In this document: piece by piece, positions 14,794 through 23,043 of the stretch | How the letters are laid out: each line of letters starts with the position of its first letter | How positions within the stretch are numbered: position 1 is the first letter of the stretch | From: Lentisphaerota bacterium | GTDB lineage: Bacteria; Verrucomicrobiota; Kiritimatiellia; RFP12; UBA1067 | Assembly: GCA_015061665.1 (NCBI GenBank) | Contig: SUWC01000014.1 | Location: 1 to 51,654, forward strand | Direction of reading: 5' to 3' | DNA: 51,654 nt | Notes under the pieces: generated by a model | Databases searched by the model: none | The model's input: only the letters and a program-made list of their open reading frames with translations | What the model was told of the DNA's origin: nothing | Program-made: the position numbers and the translations under genes

Positions 14794-15603
14794 ATGAAGA
14801 CCTCCATCCTGACCATCGCCCTCATGTCGGCGCTTTGCGCAAGCGCCTCTTGGTACTGGCCCTTCGGCGGCGACGACGAACCGGCCGAGCCACGCCTCTC
14901 GGAGCTAATGCGCCCCGCGACGGACATCATCGACCAGGCAAGCGACCTCGCCGAGGAAGGCAAGGTCTCCGAGGCGGTCGAAGAGTACCGCAAGGCCCTG
15001 GCGGAACTCGCCCGCATCGAGCTCGAAAACCCAGAACGAGCCGAAAGGCCCGAGTTCGCGACGCTGCGCAACAAGCGCGCCTACGTGAGCGCGGCAATCG
15101 ACTCGCTTCTCCTAGAGCAGGCAAAGCGCAACGCGAAGCCCGTCGCAGTGACTGACACGACCGAGCTCGAGAAGAAGTTCAAGAAGATGAAGGAGGAGGA
15201 AGAGGCCTTCAAGTCGGGCCGGATGCCCGAGACGACGGCCGAGCAGAAGAAGGACGACCGCAAGGCCAAGCTTCTGCTCGCCCTTTCCGACATATCGAAG
15301 AAGGACTACGAGTCCGCGAAGCTGACCGTGAAGGAAATCCTCTCGACGCGCCCGAACGACGCCGCCGCGCTCAACCTGCGCGCACGCATCGAAAGCGAGA
15401 TGGGCGACTCCGCGGCGGCGGAAATGACGCTCACGCAGTGCATTACGTCCAATCCGACCAACCCCCACGCATTCTACAACCTCGCCAAGCTCATCTTCAG
15501 GACGCGCGGCGAAAAAGGCAGGGCGGCGGCGCGGCGCTACTACGAGCGCAGCTGCGAGTGCGGGGGCGAGAAGGATCCCGACTTCGAGTCAGAACTCTAC
15601 TAG
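14794..15603 (+). CDS. Secreted TPR protein
   Basis: A 269-residue protein with a short signal peptide (MKTSILTIALMSALCASAS) followed by WYWPFGGDDEP. One helical repeat lies at about 45-75 (ASDLAEEGKVSEAVEEYRKA), a charged linker with a coiled-coil stretch (LEKKFKKMKEEEEAFKSG) at about 125-145, and two or three TPRs at about 155-260. The last TPR contains NPHAFYNLAKLIFRTRGEKG. It starts 7 bp after the beta-galactosidase stop, so it is in the same transcript. TPRs bind proteins, and a role in assembling or recruiting periplasmic partners is a reasonable inference. No enzymatic motif is seen. Confidence 0.85.
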   Translation: MKTSILTIALMSALCASASWYWPFGGDDEPAEPRLSELMRPATDIIDQASDLAEEGKVSEAVEEYRKALAELARIELENPERAERPEFATLRNKRAYVSAAIDSLLLEQAKRNAKPVAVTDTTELEKKFKKMKEEEEAFKSGRMPETTAEQKKDDRKAKLLLALSDISKKDYESAKLTVKEILSTRPNDAAALNLRARIESEMGDSAAAEMTLTQCITSNPTNPHAFYNLAKLIFRTRGEKGRAAARRYYERSCECGGEKDPDFESELY

Positions 15604-15621
15604 CCCCGCAGAAGGATCGGC

Positions 15622-16788
15622 ATGGCGATAATACTGCATGTCGATATGGACGCGTTCTTTGCGTCGGTCGAGCTTCTCGCGCACCCGGAATGGCGCGGGA
15701 AGCCGCTTGTCATAGGGTCCGGACCCCACGAGCGCGGCGTCGTCTCCACCTGTTCGTACGAAGCGAGGAAGTTCGGCGTCCGCTCGGCAATGCCGTCCCG
15801 AACCGCCTACCAGCTGTGCCCCCACGCAATATTCGTGCCGCCTCACATGAAGGAGTACAGCCGCGTCTCAAAAATGGCATTTGAGGTCTTCTCGCACTAC
15901 ACGCCGTATGTCGAGGGGGTTTCTGTCGACGAGGCGTTCATGGACATAACGGGAAGCGTGCATCTCTTCGACGGAGAGACCGACGCCGAACGGGCTGTCG
16001 CGCTCGGCGAGGCGCTCAGGGCGGAAATCAAACGCGTGTGCGGAGTCACCTGCTCGGTGGGAATCGCCCCCAACCGCCTTCTCGCGAAGATCGGCTCGGA
16101 ACACCACAAGCCCGATGGACTAACCCTCATGCCGTTCGAGGCTGCGGCAATCGCGAAGTTTCTCGCTCCGCTGCCCGTCGGCACACTCTGGGGCGCGGGG
16201 AAGAAAACCGTCGAGGCGCTGAAGCCTTACGGCATCACCACATGCGGCGACATCCAGCGGCTTGGACGCGGCAACCCGATAGTTCCCGACTCCCTCGTAG
16301 ACATGGCGTTCGGACTTTCCGACGACCACGTCCAATGGGAGGAGAGCGACGAAAAGTCCGTCTCGCACGAACACACGTTCTCCGAGGACGAGACGAACCG
16401 CGATGCCGTCCGCGAAAGGCTCATACGGCTTGCCGCCGAAGTCGGACACCGCTTCAGGCGCGAAGAGCGCTGGGCTCGGACGGCCAAGCTCAAGCTGAGG
16501 GACGCCGACTTCCGCACAGTCTCCCGCCAGATGCCGTTTTCAAGGCCTGCGCGCGACGACATCTCGTTCCGAGAGGCCGCGCTCGCGCTCTTCGACCTGG
16601 AATGGCCCGCTGGGGGCAGCAGGCGCCACACGAGCGTACGCCTCGTCGGGTTCGGCGTAACGAACTTCACCTCGTCTCCGGACGACGGTCCGATGCTGTT
16701 CGAAGACGCCGAAACCACCTCGCGCAAAAAGCGCGAAAAGCTGTCCGAAGCCCTCGACAGGCTGCGCGGCAAGGGCCTGATGCGATAA
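15622..16788 (+). CDS. dinB: DNA polymerase IV (Y family)
   Basis: A 388-residue translesion polymerase. The N-terminus IILHVDMDAFFASVE carries the first metal ligands (D8, D10), followed by YEARKFGVRSAMPS and the second catalytic motif SVDEAFMDIT (about 100-109). CSVGIAPNRLLAKIGSEHHK is the conserved palm block. The thumb and little-finger domains follow to the end. There is no obvious C-terminal beta-clamp motif of the standard form. It bypasses DNA lesions with low fidelity in the cytoplasm. It sits 18 bp after the secreted TPR gene, an odd companion for exported carbohydrate genes. No LexA-type operator was seen nearby, so it is likely transcribed with the operon. Its stop is 1 bp from the convergent transglutaminase-like gene. 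Confidence 0.95.
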   Translation: MAIILHVDMDAFFASVELLAHPEWRGKPLVIGSGPHERGVVSTCSYEARKFGVRSAMPSRTAYQLCPHAIFVPPHMKEYSRVSKMAFEVFSHYTPYVEGVSVDEAFMDITGSVHLFDGETDAERAVALGEALRAEIKRVCGVTCSVGIAPNRLLAKIGSEHHKPDGLTLMPFEAAAIAKFLAPLPVGTLWGAGKKTVEALKPYGITTCGDIQRLGRGNPIVPDSLVDMAFGLSDDHVQWEESDEKSVSHEHTFSEDETNRDAVRERLIRLAAEVGHRFRREERWARTAKLKLRDADFRTVSRQMPFSRPARDDISFREAALALFDLEWPAGGSRRHTSVRLVGFGVTNFTSSPDDGPMLFEDAETTSRKKREKLSEALDRLRGKGLMR

Positions 16789-16789
16789 A

Positions 16790-19700
16790 TCAGTATAGCT
16801 TCTTGCCGTAGACGAGGATCTTGTTGAGGTGGAAGAAATCCTCCTTCGCGTCGGGCCTGCGCGCGACCCGGACAAGTTTCGCGCGCGGCGAGGCGTTCCT
16901 CAGGTCGAAGCGGTATGTGGACTTCAGCTGGTCGTCAGACGCAACGCGCTGCCACGTCGAGCCGTCCTCGGAAACCGAAACCTCTATCGGCACTTGGCGC
17001 GAGGCGTTCACGCCGCCGAAGCGGTTCTCCACGACGACGCCGAGTATCGTGGAAGGCCCCTTGAGCATGACCTCCGCCCACGGGGACTTCTCCTTGTCCG
17101 TATGGAAAGCGCCCTCGCCGCACGGCGTCTCGTCTATGCAGAAGGCGTAGCGGTCGGGATGGTCGAAGCCGCTCGTCGTGGACGTGCGGAGCAGCCCAGA
17201 CGAGCTCAGCAGCTCGCCGCCGAAGTCCGCTGCGGGATACGCATCGCCCCCGCCCTTCTTCGGCGACATCTTCTTCTGCATGTCGGCCATCTGCCGGAAC
17301 GCGTCGAGGTTGCCGCTCCTGCTGGCGGACAGGATGAGCGGCGAGAAGTCCAGGTTGCCGCCGCCGCCATTCTTTGTCTTTGACGAAAGGACCTCCATGA
17401 GACAGGCGTTGAACTTGTCCGCCCCCGCCTTCGTCTTCATCATGCTGTCCGCCCCCCAGCCCATCGTCTGGGAGAAGTAGTTCTCCGTTCCGTACTGCGC
17501 CTCCAGCATAGCCTTGAGGACTCGCATGCGCAGCGCCTCGTCTCCGCCGAGGAGGTCGCCCCACTTGGCCAGCACGACTCCAAAGTCCGACTCCTCCTCC
17601 AGCTTCGACGGACTCTGCTTCAGCAGCGGCGCGAAGTCCACCAGATCTTCGACCAGCGCCTCCTTTCCCTTCTCCTTCACGACCCGCTCGAAGTACGGCG
17701 TCAGGATGTCCCACAGCGGCTCGCGTCCGTACTTCATGCCGCGCGCGCATCCGCGCACCCAGACGCGCAGCTTGTCCAGCGGCATGTCGCTGCGCATCAG
17801 CGACTCCCCGTAGGCGTGCCACGCGCCGTAGTGGTCGCGCTTGGCCGCGCACGCATGGCGGTAGAAAAGCTCCGTCGTCTTTGCGTCCTTCTTGGACTCG
17901 TCCGCAAGCGTCGCGAGGGCGAGCATGCGCTCCGCGCCAAGACGAGACTCCCTGTCGCCGCCGTAGGTCGCCTCCAGCGCGGGATTGTACTGCCAGGGAT
18001 GCTTGTTCCAGAAGCACATGTGCATCTGGGAATGCCCTGTCACGCTGTAGTTGAGCACCCACTTGCCGGACGGCAGGCGGCGCGAGTAGGCGCAGTGCCC
18101 AGGCTGGCCCACCGTCGTCGAGGGAAGCCCGTGCGCGTTCGCCGTCGCGCTGCCGAACTTCGAGAGCTCGCCGCAGACGCCTCCGACTATCTGCGAATAG
18201 CGGCGCTTCGGCCACTCGCCGGCAGTCGCCCACGCCTTGTAGTAGTATGGACCGTGCACCGAGTCGCCGAAGCAGTTCTTGAGCCTGTACTCGATCATCC
18301 ACGGCGTTCCGCCGTAGTTGTTGATCGGCATGTTGACGAACTTCTCGATGTGGCGCTGCTGCGCGGCCAGATTGTCGCATCCTGCGGTTGCGTGGCCCGC
18401 ATGAACGGCGAAACGCCATTCGTAGACGCCCTGCGAGTAGGCGGTCTTGTGAAGACGCCCCGCAAGCGCGGTCGCGCGGTACGCGTCCAGCACGTCCGCA
18501 AGCCACGCCTCGTCCTTGTCGGGATATACGATCGCAAGCGCCGTCATGAATCGCCGCCCCTCGTTGTTGGCGAACTTTTCGTTCTCGAACGGAACCCACC
18601 TGCCGTTGTCCTGAAAGACGAGGGACTCAAGCGCAAGTATCGCGCGAGCGCCCGCGCCCGGCCCCGTCCCAGCCTCGCACCAGGCGTCCGTGGAGTTCGC
18701 CGGGAATGTTCCGCTCCACGCGAAGTCCTCAAGCCACTCGCGGTCCGTCATGAACGCCTTGACAAACGGCAGCGCGCCGCGCCTGTTCACAAGCTCCTGC
18801 CAGCCGCTCTGCCCGATCAGACGGAGCGCCGCATACCGGGCGATGTCCAGCTTCTGCTGCTCGGTGAGCTTCGCGCCTGGCTTGATGGTCGCTATCGCGC
18901 CCTTGTACTTCTCGAGGGGGAAGGACGGCTTTGCGCCGCCGACGTTGCCGCTCGGGCGTTCGCGCACCGGCGCGGAAGGAAGGCCCTTCGACTCGATCTT
19001 CTCGCCGTCCATCATCAGGCGGCCCATGGCGAACTGTCCCCAAAGGGTGTCGCGCCCAAGGGCGAACACCTCCTTCATGAGGGTCTTCTGCGCGGCCGTC
19101 AGCGGCTTGTCCGTTCCGTTCGCCGAAAGCGCGTACTGCATTATCTTGACGAACTGCTTCTGGGCGGGGGAGAAGTGCTTGTCGGGGACGGACTTTACTG
19201 CGTTTACAAGGCCGTCCGCGGACGCGCCTGCCGCGCTTCCGGCCTTCGCCTCGGTGACGCGCTGGACCATCGCCACCATCTTGTAGTCGTCGAGCTCGAA
19301 GTGCTTGAGCCATCCGTAGCGATCGCCCGCATCCAGCTTGCAGAGCTCGTCCCACTCCTTCCTCCATCCGTGTTCGCCGGTCGTAAGCTCCTTGAAGTGG
19401 AACTGGCCCATCATCGGCGCCAGGATGTCGAACGCCTCTCCGTAGCAGTCCGCGGCCTCCTCACCCTTCAGCGTCGCGGCCTTCTTGAAAAGAGCCTCGG
19501 CCTCGTCCTTCTTCTTCGTCTGCCGCGCCACGGCCTTGGCGAGCTTGTCGGCGTCGAGCCCCTGCGGAACGTTCTCTATCTGGGCGTAGACGCGCATCTG
19601 CGGCGTGAAGCACGTTATCGCCGGATAGCGCTTGGTCGCGATGTGAAGCGACTTGACGGACTCGTTTGCCGCCTTCACGGCGTCCGTCGGACTTTCCATC

Positions 19701-19924
19701 TCGTCCCAAACCCCGCACGCGAACTGCGCACCCGTCTTGGACCGCTGGAACTCCTTCCCGCAGAACACCTTTCTGACCGCTTCGCCGCTCACGCACCAGT
19801 CGCTTCCGACCTGGAGCACGAGCGCGCCCTTGCGCGAGCGCATCGCCTCGTTTTCGAGGCTAGGAGCCGCGCCTGCCGCGGCGACAAGCAGCGCCGACAG
19901 TAAAACAGCCAGTAAGTTGCGCAT
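16790..19924 (-). CDS. Large secreted protein with transglutaminase-like core and F5/8-type C-terminus
   Basis: A 1044-residue exported protein with signal peptide MRNLLAVLLSALLVAAAGAA. Residues about 30-120 look like a thioredoxin-like fold (ALVLQVGSDWCVSGEAV) in which the usual CxxC is CVSG, so it is probably not a redox enzyme. A helical region follows (about 130-420). A transglutaminase-like core is suggested by GGVCGELSKFGSATANAHGL (C584) and by PGHCAYSRR (H610) followed by KWVLNY. The final 150 residues resemble a discoidin-like domain (EVSVSEDGSTWQRVASDDQ). The substrate could be peptide bonds or cell-wall crosslinks, but this is unproven. It shares a TAATG overlap with the lipoprotein gene upstream, so the two are translationally coupled. 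Confidence 0.75.
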   Translation of the reverse strand: MRNLLAVLLSALLVAAAGAAPSLENEAMRSRKGALVLQVGSDWCVSGEAVRKVFCGKEFQRSKTGAQFACGVWDEMESPTDAVKAANESVKSLHIATKRYPAITCFTPQMRVYAQIENVPQGLDADKLAKAVARQTKKKDEAEALFKKAATLKGEEAADCYGEAFDILAPMMGQFHFKELTTGEHGWRKEWDELCKLDAGDRYGWLKHFELDDYKMVAMVQRVTEAKAGSAAGASADGLVNAVKSVPDKHFSPAQKQFVKIMQYALSANGTDKPLTAAQKTLMKEVFALGRDTLWGQFAMGRLMMDGEKIESKGLPSAPVRERPSGNVGGAKPSFPLEKYKGAIATIKPGAKLTEQQKLDIARYAALRLIGQSGWQELVNRRGALPFVKAFMTDREWLEDFAWSGTFPANSTDAWCEAGTGPGAGARAILALESLVFQDNGRWVPFENEKFANNEGRRFMTALAIVYPDKDEAWLADVLDAYRATALAGRLHKTAYSQGVYEWRFAVHAGHATAGCDNLAAQQRHIEKFVNMPINNYGGTPWMIEYRLKNCFGDSVHGPYYYKAWATAGEWPKRRYSQIVGGVCGELSKFGSATANAHGLPSTTVGQPGHCAYSRRLPSGKWVLNYSVTGHSQMHMCFWNKHPWQYNPALEATYGGDRESRLGAERMLALATLADESKKDAKTTELFYRHACAAKRDHYGAWHAYGESLMRSDMPLDKLRVWVRGCARGMKYGREPLWDILTPYFERVVKEKGKEALVEDLVDFAPLLKQSPSKLEEESDFGVVLAKWGDLLGGDEALRMRVLKAMLEAQYGTENYFSQTMGWGADSMMKTKAGADKFNACLMEVLSSKTKNGGGGNLDFSPLILSASRSGNLDAFRQMADMQKKMSPKKGGGDAYPAADFGGELLSSSGLLRTSTTSGFDHPDRYAFCIDETPCGEGAFHTDKEKSPWAEVMLKGPSTILGVVVENRFGGVNASRQVPIEVSVSEDGSTWQRVASDDQLKSTYRFDLRNASPRAKLVRVARRPDAKEDFFHLNKILVYGKKLY

Positions 19925-20718
19925 TACGTCCCCCTTTCATCCATTGTCGCCGATTCGGGCTCCTTCGCGTCGTGCGCCGCCAGTATCGCGGAAACACGGT
20001 CAAACGGCTTCTTGGTGAGTAGTCCAAGCGTCTTGGCGCGAAGGTCCATCCTGTCCGCCGGCGGAGCGGACATGAACCCGAAGAAGTTGAGTATCTCCTC
20101 GTCGCCCGCGGAAAGGGCAAAGGAGTCCAGCTCGGCACGGACGGCCGGATGGTTCTGCGCGATGCTGCGGACGGACCACTTTGCCGTCTCCGCGGTTATG
20201 TCGACGGAGATCATGCCGTCGAGGCTGCTGCGGCTCGGCAGGTGGTTCATCGCGCCGCGCTCGATTATGCGCCGCGCAGCCTCCGCGTCGCCGGTCGCGA
20301 AGTAGTAGCCCCAGATGAAGTCGAGGTGAGCAGGCTGCAGGTCCTCGCGCGGCGGCAGCGCGTCGGTGTACTTCTTTCCCGCAAGCGCGTTTTCGATCGG
20401 CTCTGCAAGGCCTGGATGCCGCCTGGCTGCGCGCGAAAGTTCATTGGAGTGCGCGCTCATGGACGAAGCGACGCCGAAAACGAAGCCTATTACGGGCATG
20501 TTCGCGCCGGCGTCGGCGGACGATATGCGCTCCAGCGCAGGAAGCATCCGCATTGCGGCGTCGAAGTCGGGATCAAGGTAGAAGTACATCATCCTGCCGG
20601 CCTGCGCGCGGTCCTCGGCAGTAGGCGCGCCCACGGCGCCTCTGTCGCCCGTGGCGCAGCCGCACAGAACGGCGGCGACGGCAAGAGGAAAAATGGTATG
20701 GATTGCAAAACACTTCAT
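19924..20718 (-). CDS. Lipoprotein of unknown function
   Basis: A 264-residue protein with a lipoprotein signal (MKCFAIHTIFPLAVAAVLCG then C at 21). The rest is helical with TPR-like spacing (GYYFATGDAEAARRIIERGA), but I recognise no named family. Its stop overlaps the ATG of the large transglutaminase-like gene (TAATG), and that gene has a GGGGG-type ribosome binding site within the lipoprotein's last codons. A promoter ends six bases before the ATG, so the mRNA is probably leaderless. It likely anchors to a membrane and works with the coupled secreted protein (inference). Confidence 0.8.
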   Translation of the reverse strand: MKCFAIHTIFPLAVAAVLCGCATGDRGAVGAPTAEDRAQAGRMMYFYLDPDFDAAMRMLPALERISSADAGANMPVIGFVFGVASSMSAHSNELSRAARRHPGLAEPIENALAGKKYTDALPPREDLQPAHLDFIWGYYFATGDAEAARRIIERGAMNHLPSRSSLDGMISVDITAETAKWSVRSIAQNHPAVRAELDSFALSAGDEEILNFFGFMSAPPADRMDLRAKTLGLLTKKPFDRVSAILAAHDAKEPESATMDERGT

Positions 20719-20724
20719 ACTAAG

Positions 20725-20754
20725 ATTTTACCATCCCATCCCACGCAAAGTCAA
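20725..20754 (-). promoter_or_regulatory. Sigma-70-type promoter giving a leaderless mRNA
   Basis: On the minus strand TTGACT (20749-20754), an 18-bp spacer and TGGTAAAAT are followed after six bases by the ATG at 20718. The predicted start of transcription coincides with the start codon. The -35 box overlaps the stop of the upstream gene. Confidence 0.6.
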
Positions 20755-23012
20755 TACCCCGCCCTCCAAGAGGTACGGCCAACATTTAAACTTACCCACA
20801 AACCCTGAGTTCCGGAATTTCCACCTTGGGGAAATGCCGCCGAACCTTCGCGACCGCTTCCGCTTTTTTGGGGAACTCCAATCTTTAGCAAATTGGCGCG
20901 GTCATTCAGCATAACCAGATACTGGCTTTTTTTGCATGTGTTGACATTTGTCATTTCCTTTCTACTGACAGCCCCCCCCTGTAGCGACGTGAAGACAATC
21001 GGCTTCCCGTCGAGGCGGAAGGCGTACTTCTGCGTGTCGCCGTCTGCCGACGAATCGACGGCGGCTGACTTGATATCTTTCGCGCCCTTCCGATAGTCGT
21101 ACTTGCCATCTTTGCCGACGCTCCAGGCGACGCCAGTCAAGGCGTCGTATTGGATCGGGGTACCAGATTTGCTCCACGGGTCTCTTGGAACGCCCGCGAG
21201 ATAGTCTGGCGCAAGCGCGTCGAGCGTCGGCGGATTCTCGCCGCCGTGCGCCCTGCGCCACTTCTCTGCCGCGATGACGAGCCGTGGGCGAATGCGGTTC
21301 ATGGTATCCTCTTTAAAATACCTGGCGGCAAGGGGAAGGAATCTCCAATCTGCCCCGCGCCAATTTGGCACAAGCCACCTGACATAGCCAGCAGCGCGAT
21401 CGCTTGTCTCGGAAATGAGATGTTCCGGCAAGTCCCCATTGGCAAGGACTGCACGGACAACCTCGGCCAAGCGAAAAATTGTCTCGCGACGATGGACGGC
21501 GAACCTGAAATATCCCGGCCAACGCCATAAAAGGCGCTGAAGGCCTGTCAAGCGACTCTCATCCCCAAGATCGGGGTACATCTGGTCATAAAGCTGAACG
21601 ACACTGTCCCCATCAGCGTCACGAAGCCATTCAATGAATTGCAAGTAGAAGCTTACCATGTCCGCCCTTAGCGCTCGTGCGAAACACGAAGCCGCATTCG
21701 CATCGTCCGCATCGAGGACTTTGCGAAATATTTCGAGGTTTGCGTCTGATGCACGCGCCATTGCGACAGCGTCACACATCTTGCGATATGAGTTCTTCTT
21801 AATCCAGATGCCGACCTGATAATCGAGCATCGTACAGGGAGAGCTCAGAACCTTCTGTCCCAAGGAGTTGATACTCCGCATTGCGGACACCGCCGTCTCA
21901 ATGTCGCCGTTTTCCAGCGCGGCCTGGCCCCTCAATGCGACAAGCTGCGTAAAGCGGAAAGCCCATCTATAATCCGGCAAATAAGGATTGAACGGAGACC
22001 ATGCCGCCTGCCTTTTTATTTTAACCTCCCTGTGCCAGGTCAACCACTCGTTGTTGCAAAACTTCTCGCGCGACAGCGCCGCCTGGAATGCATCGAAGAA
22101 CTTGGCGTTGTCGGCGAGAATCTTCTCTGCGCGCTTAGGAGATGCCGGATTGCGCCGTACCTCCGTTCGTTTTGCGCCATCTTCGCTATTGAAGGGATCG
22201 CCGTAATATTTGACAAAATCGTTGTCCGAGATCTCCTGCGACGAATCGCCATCCGACTTTTCATTCTCTTGATCATTGCCCGCGACAGTGTAAAGGTTCG
22301 TCAGTGTCGTAAGCGCCACATACGCATTCTCCTCGTCCGGTATGTCACGCAGCTCAAGCCGCAGTTCCGCCTCGTTGGGTATCGTCCAGTCGCCCCACTC
22401 GATCCCGCCGATGTAGAAGTAGATCGTGAGCAACGCCGCCAGCACAACGGGGGATGCGACAAGCCAAATTAGGAACTTGAGACGTCCGCTCATGGCCTTC
22501 TTCAATCCCGCCTTCTTCAACGCGGCGACGAATTCCTTCCGCTCCACTCCGTGCCCCTGCCAGTCCGGGATGCACTGTACCTCGAACGGCAGGTTTCTAC
22601 CATACAGGTAAAGGGCTTTTTTATCAACTCTAAACTTCTTCGCCACATTGTTCCATGGCGAAGAGAATTGAGTCTCCCCGATCGTGAAGGCAAGCCCATC
22701 ATCCGTTAGCCGATATTCGATCTTGTGCGTCTTGCGCTGACGGTAGGCACGTCTCGGAGCCTGAACGAGCATTCTGTCTAAAAGAAAGAAGCAGACAAGG
22801 AAGATACCCGACCCAAGGAGCGCGCTCACAGCACACTTGCAAGGGCTGTAAAAAGGGTCAAGCAGAACAAAGCAGTAAAAGATTGTCCCCACCAGCCAAC
22901 CCACCGACAGGATTGCAGACCACAGGCGCAAATCCCTAAGGAATCCCCATTGACGCAGGAATAGCCGGACCGTTTCCTTCTCACTTTTCTCAGTTGTGTA
23001 AGTCAGTTCCAT
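20751..23012 (-). CDS. Membrane protein, YcxB-like N-terminus plus GspG-like motif (paralog 1)
   Basis: A 753-residue protein with no named family as a whole. Two TM helices (about 33-50 and 62-82) precede a YcxB-like domain at 97-170 (EYRLTDDGLAFTIGE). A third TM helix ends in YFYIGGIEWGDWTIPNEAEL, a block shared by all three paralogs here. A long helical region follows. At about 572-645 there is RPRLVIAAEKWRRAHGGENP, then PRDPWSKSG and WSVGKDGKYDY. This pattern resembles the C-terminal end of the major pseudopilin GspG (P.DPW....Y....S.G.DG). A run of eight G (20972-20979, minus strand) lies just after the last shared residues, and the final 70 residues have no counterpart in the paralogs. 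The family may be linked to the secretion operon (inference). Confidence 0.75.
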   Translation of the reverse strand: MELTYTTEKSEKETVRLFLRQWGFLRDLRLWSAILSVGWLVGTIFYCFVLLDPFYSPCKCAVSALLGSGIFLVCFFLLDRMLVQAPRRAYRQRKTHKIEYRLTDDGLAFTIGETQFSSPWNNVAKKFRVDKKALYLYGRNLPFEVQCIPDWQGHGVERKEFVAALKKAGLKKAMSGRLKFLIWLVASPVVLAALLTIYFYIGGIEWGDWTIPNEAELRLELRDIPDEENAYVALTTLTNLYTVAGNDQENEKSDGDSSQEISDNDFVKYYGDPFNSEDGAKRTEVRRNPASPKRAEKILADNAKFFDAFQAALSREKFCNNEWLTWHREVKIKRQAAWSPFNPYLPDYRWAFRFTQLVALRGQAALENGDIETAVSAMRSINSLGQKVLSSPCTMLDYQVGIWIKKNSYRKMCDAVAMARASDANLEIFRKVLDADDANAASCFARALRADMVSFYLQFIEWLRDADGDSVVQLYDQMYPDLGDESRLTGLQRLLWRWPGYFRFAVHRRETIFRLAEVVRAVLANGDLPEHLISETSDRAAGYVRWLVPNWRGADWRFLPLAARYFKEDTMNRIRPRLVIAAEKWRRAHGGENPPTLDALAPDYLAGVPRDPWSKSGTPIQYDALTGVAWSVGKDGKYDYRKGAKDIKSAAVDSSADGDTQKYAFRLDGKPIVFTSLQGGAVSRKEMTNVNTCKKSQYLVMLNDRANLLKIGVPQKSGSGREGSAAFPQGGNSGTQGLWVSLNVGRTSWRAGY

Positions 23013-23043
23013 TGACTACGCCTTTCTTACCACCTCTTTGCTG

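Noticed and set aside
17816-19903. 695-codon plus-strand open frame
   Set aside because: It is a shadow of the transglutaminase-like gene in GC-rich sequence, with Arg/Leu-rich low-complexity composition and no domain.
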